Shown here in pieces: positions 37,600 to 38,345 of a stretch of DNA of 38,345 bases. The DNA is taken from NCBI GenBank assembly GCA_902602135.1, contig CACKQA010000003.1, positions 1 through 38,345 on the forward strand. The letters are read 5' to 3'. Made by a program: the position numbers and the translations under genes. Origin of the DNA: an uncultured Alphaproteobacteria bacterium. GTDB taxonomy: Bacteria > Pseudomonadota > Alphaproteobacteria > HIMB59 > GCA-002718135. The number at the start of each line of letters is the position of its first letter. Within the stretch, counting starts at the first letter, position 1. A model generated the notes under the pieces. The model was not told the origin of the DNA. It made no database searches and was given only the letters and a program-made list of their open reading frames with translations.

Positions 37600-37814
37600 C
37601 TGTACATTCCTATAATACCTGCACCTGCGTAGAAAAATTGTAAAAACAATATTCCGTTGTGTTTTAATTTATAAGCCCACATTCCAATTAACAATGCTGA
37701 AAGCAATAATAATGAAAAGCCAATAAATTCTAATCCAATGTTAAATGCAACTAGTAGGGAATAAAGGATGGCTGTAGTTACACCAATCCATTCTAAAAGT
37801 TTGTTTGAATTCAA
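37587..37814 (-). CDS. Small CBU_0592-like membrane protein
   Basis: 75 aa, TM helices, C-terminal GAGIIGMYRW. Confidence 0.6.
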   Translation of the reverse strand: MNSNKLLEWIGVTTAILYSLLVAFNIGLEFIGFSLLLLSALLIGMWAYKLKHNGILFLQFFYAGAGIIGMYRWFG

Positions 37815-37821
37815 TTAAATA

Positions 37822-38025
37822 TTATTTTTTCTTAATATTAATAGCGTTTTCTTTTCCACGGTTTTCACCGATTTCAAATTCAACTGGCATACCTTCTTCT
37901 AAGGTATCAATACCAGCGGCTTCTAAAGCTGAGACATGAAGAAAAACATCTTTTCCTCCATCATCATTTTCTATAAATCCATAACCTTTGGTCGGATTAA
38001 ACCATTTAATTTTACCACTTGGCAT
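37822..38025 (-). CDS. cspA: Cold shock protein (CspA family)
   Basis: [31 protein letters not shown]. Confidence 0.96.
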   Translation of the reverse strand: MPSGKIKWFNPTKGYGFIENDDGGKDVFLHVSALEAAGIDTLEEGMPVEFEIGENRGKENAINIKKK

Positions 38026-38151
38026 ATTATATTCTCCTTATTTATTATTGGGGGATTAAAATTATTTAACTTATATAAATATTGTATATTGATTAATTGA
38101 ATACTTTAAATAACTAATAAGAAATTAATTTCAAGAATTTTTTTTATTTTT

Positions 38152-38345
38152 ATGCTTAGCTATAAACACGGGTATCACGCTGGAAATCATGCAGATGTTA
38201 TGAAACACATTATTATGCTTTACCTATATAATCTTGAAAAAAAGGTAAATAATTCAATAAGTTATATTGATACTCATTCTGGTAATGGAATTTATAAATA
38301 TATATCAAAGTATATGGATAAAAATAAAGAGTATAAAGATGGAAT
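38152..38345 (+). CDS. rlmJ: 23S rRNA (adenine2030-N6)-methyltransferase, N-terminal part, runs off the right edge
   Basis: MLSYKHGYHAGNHADVMKHIIMLYLYNLEKK...YIDTHSGNGIY. Confidence 0.9.
   Translation, partial: MLSYKHGYHAGNHADVMKHIIMLYLYNLEKKVNNSISYIDTHSGNGIYKYISKYMDKNKEYKDG

Overview
AT-rich, gene-dense bacterial chromosome segment. It is probably from a streamlined marine alphaproteobacterium (SAR11/HIMB59-like; inferred from composition and gene content, no marker gene used). I found no rRNA, tRNA, CRISPR array or transposase. Recognisable content: two PQQ-type sugar dehydrogenase paralogs in inverted orientation around a D-2-hydroxyacid dehydrogenase; a GH32-like hydrolase; the ATP-grasp/alpha-E/transglutaminase trio; pcs; a MutT-photolyase-like pair; an 870-aa cNMP-binding + acyltransferase + SGNH hydrolase fusion; an operon with Gfo/Idh/MocA dehydrogenase and D-apionate-lactonase-like genes (candidate apiose oxidation); five EamA/DMT permeases; PhyH; an HDAC-like deacetylase; an orphan TupA-like binding protein; a DnaJ/TerB protein; cspA; and the start of rlmJ. 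Most notable observations: (1) a tandem pair of about 52-nt elements at 10710-10828 with conserved linkers and helices whose sequences differ but still pair, readable as a small three-way-junction RNA upstream of the ATP-grasp operon; (2) the cNMP/acyltransferase/SGNH fusion; (3) the candidate apiose oxidation operon; (4) a head-to-head junction near 2400 where two genes both lose their 5' ends.
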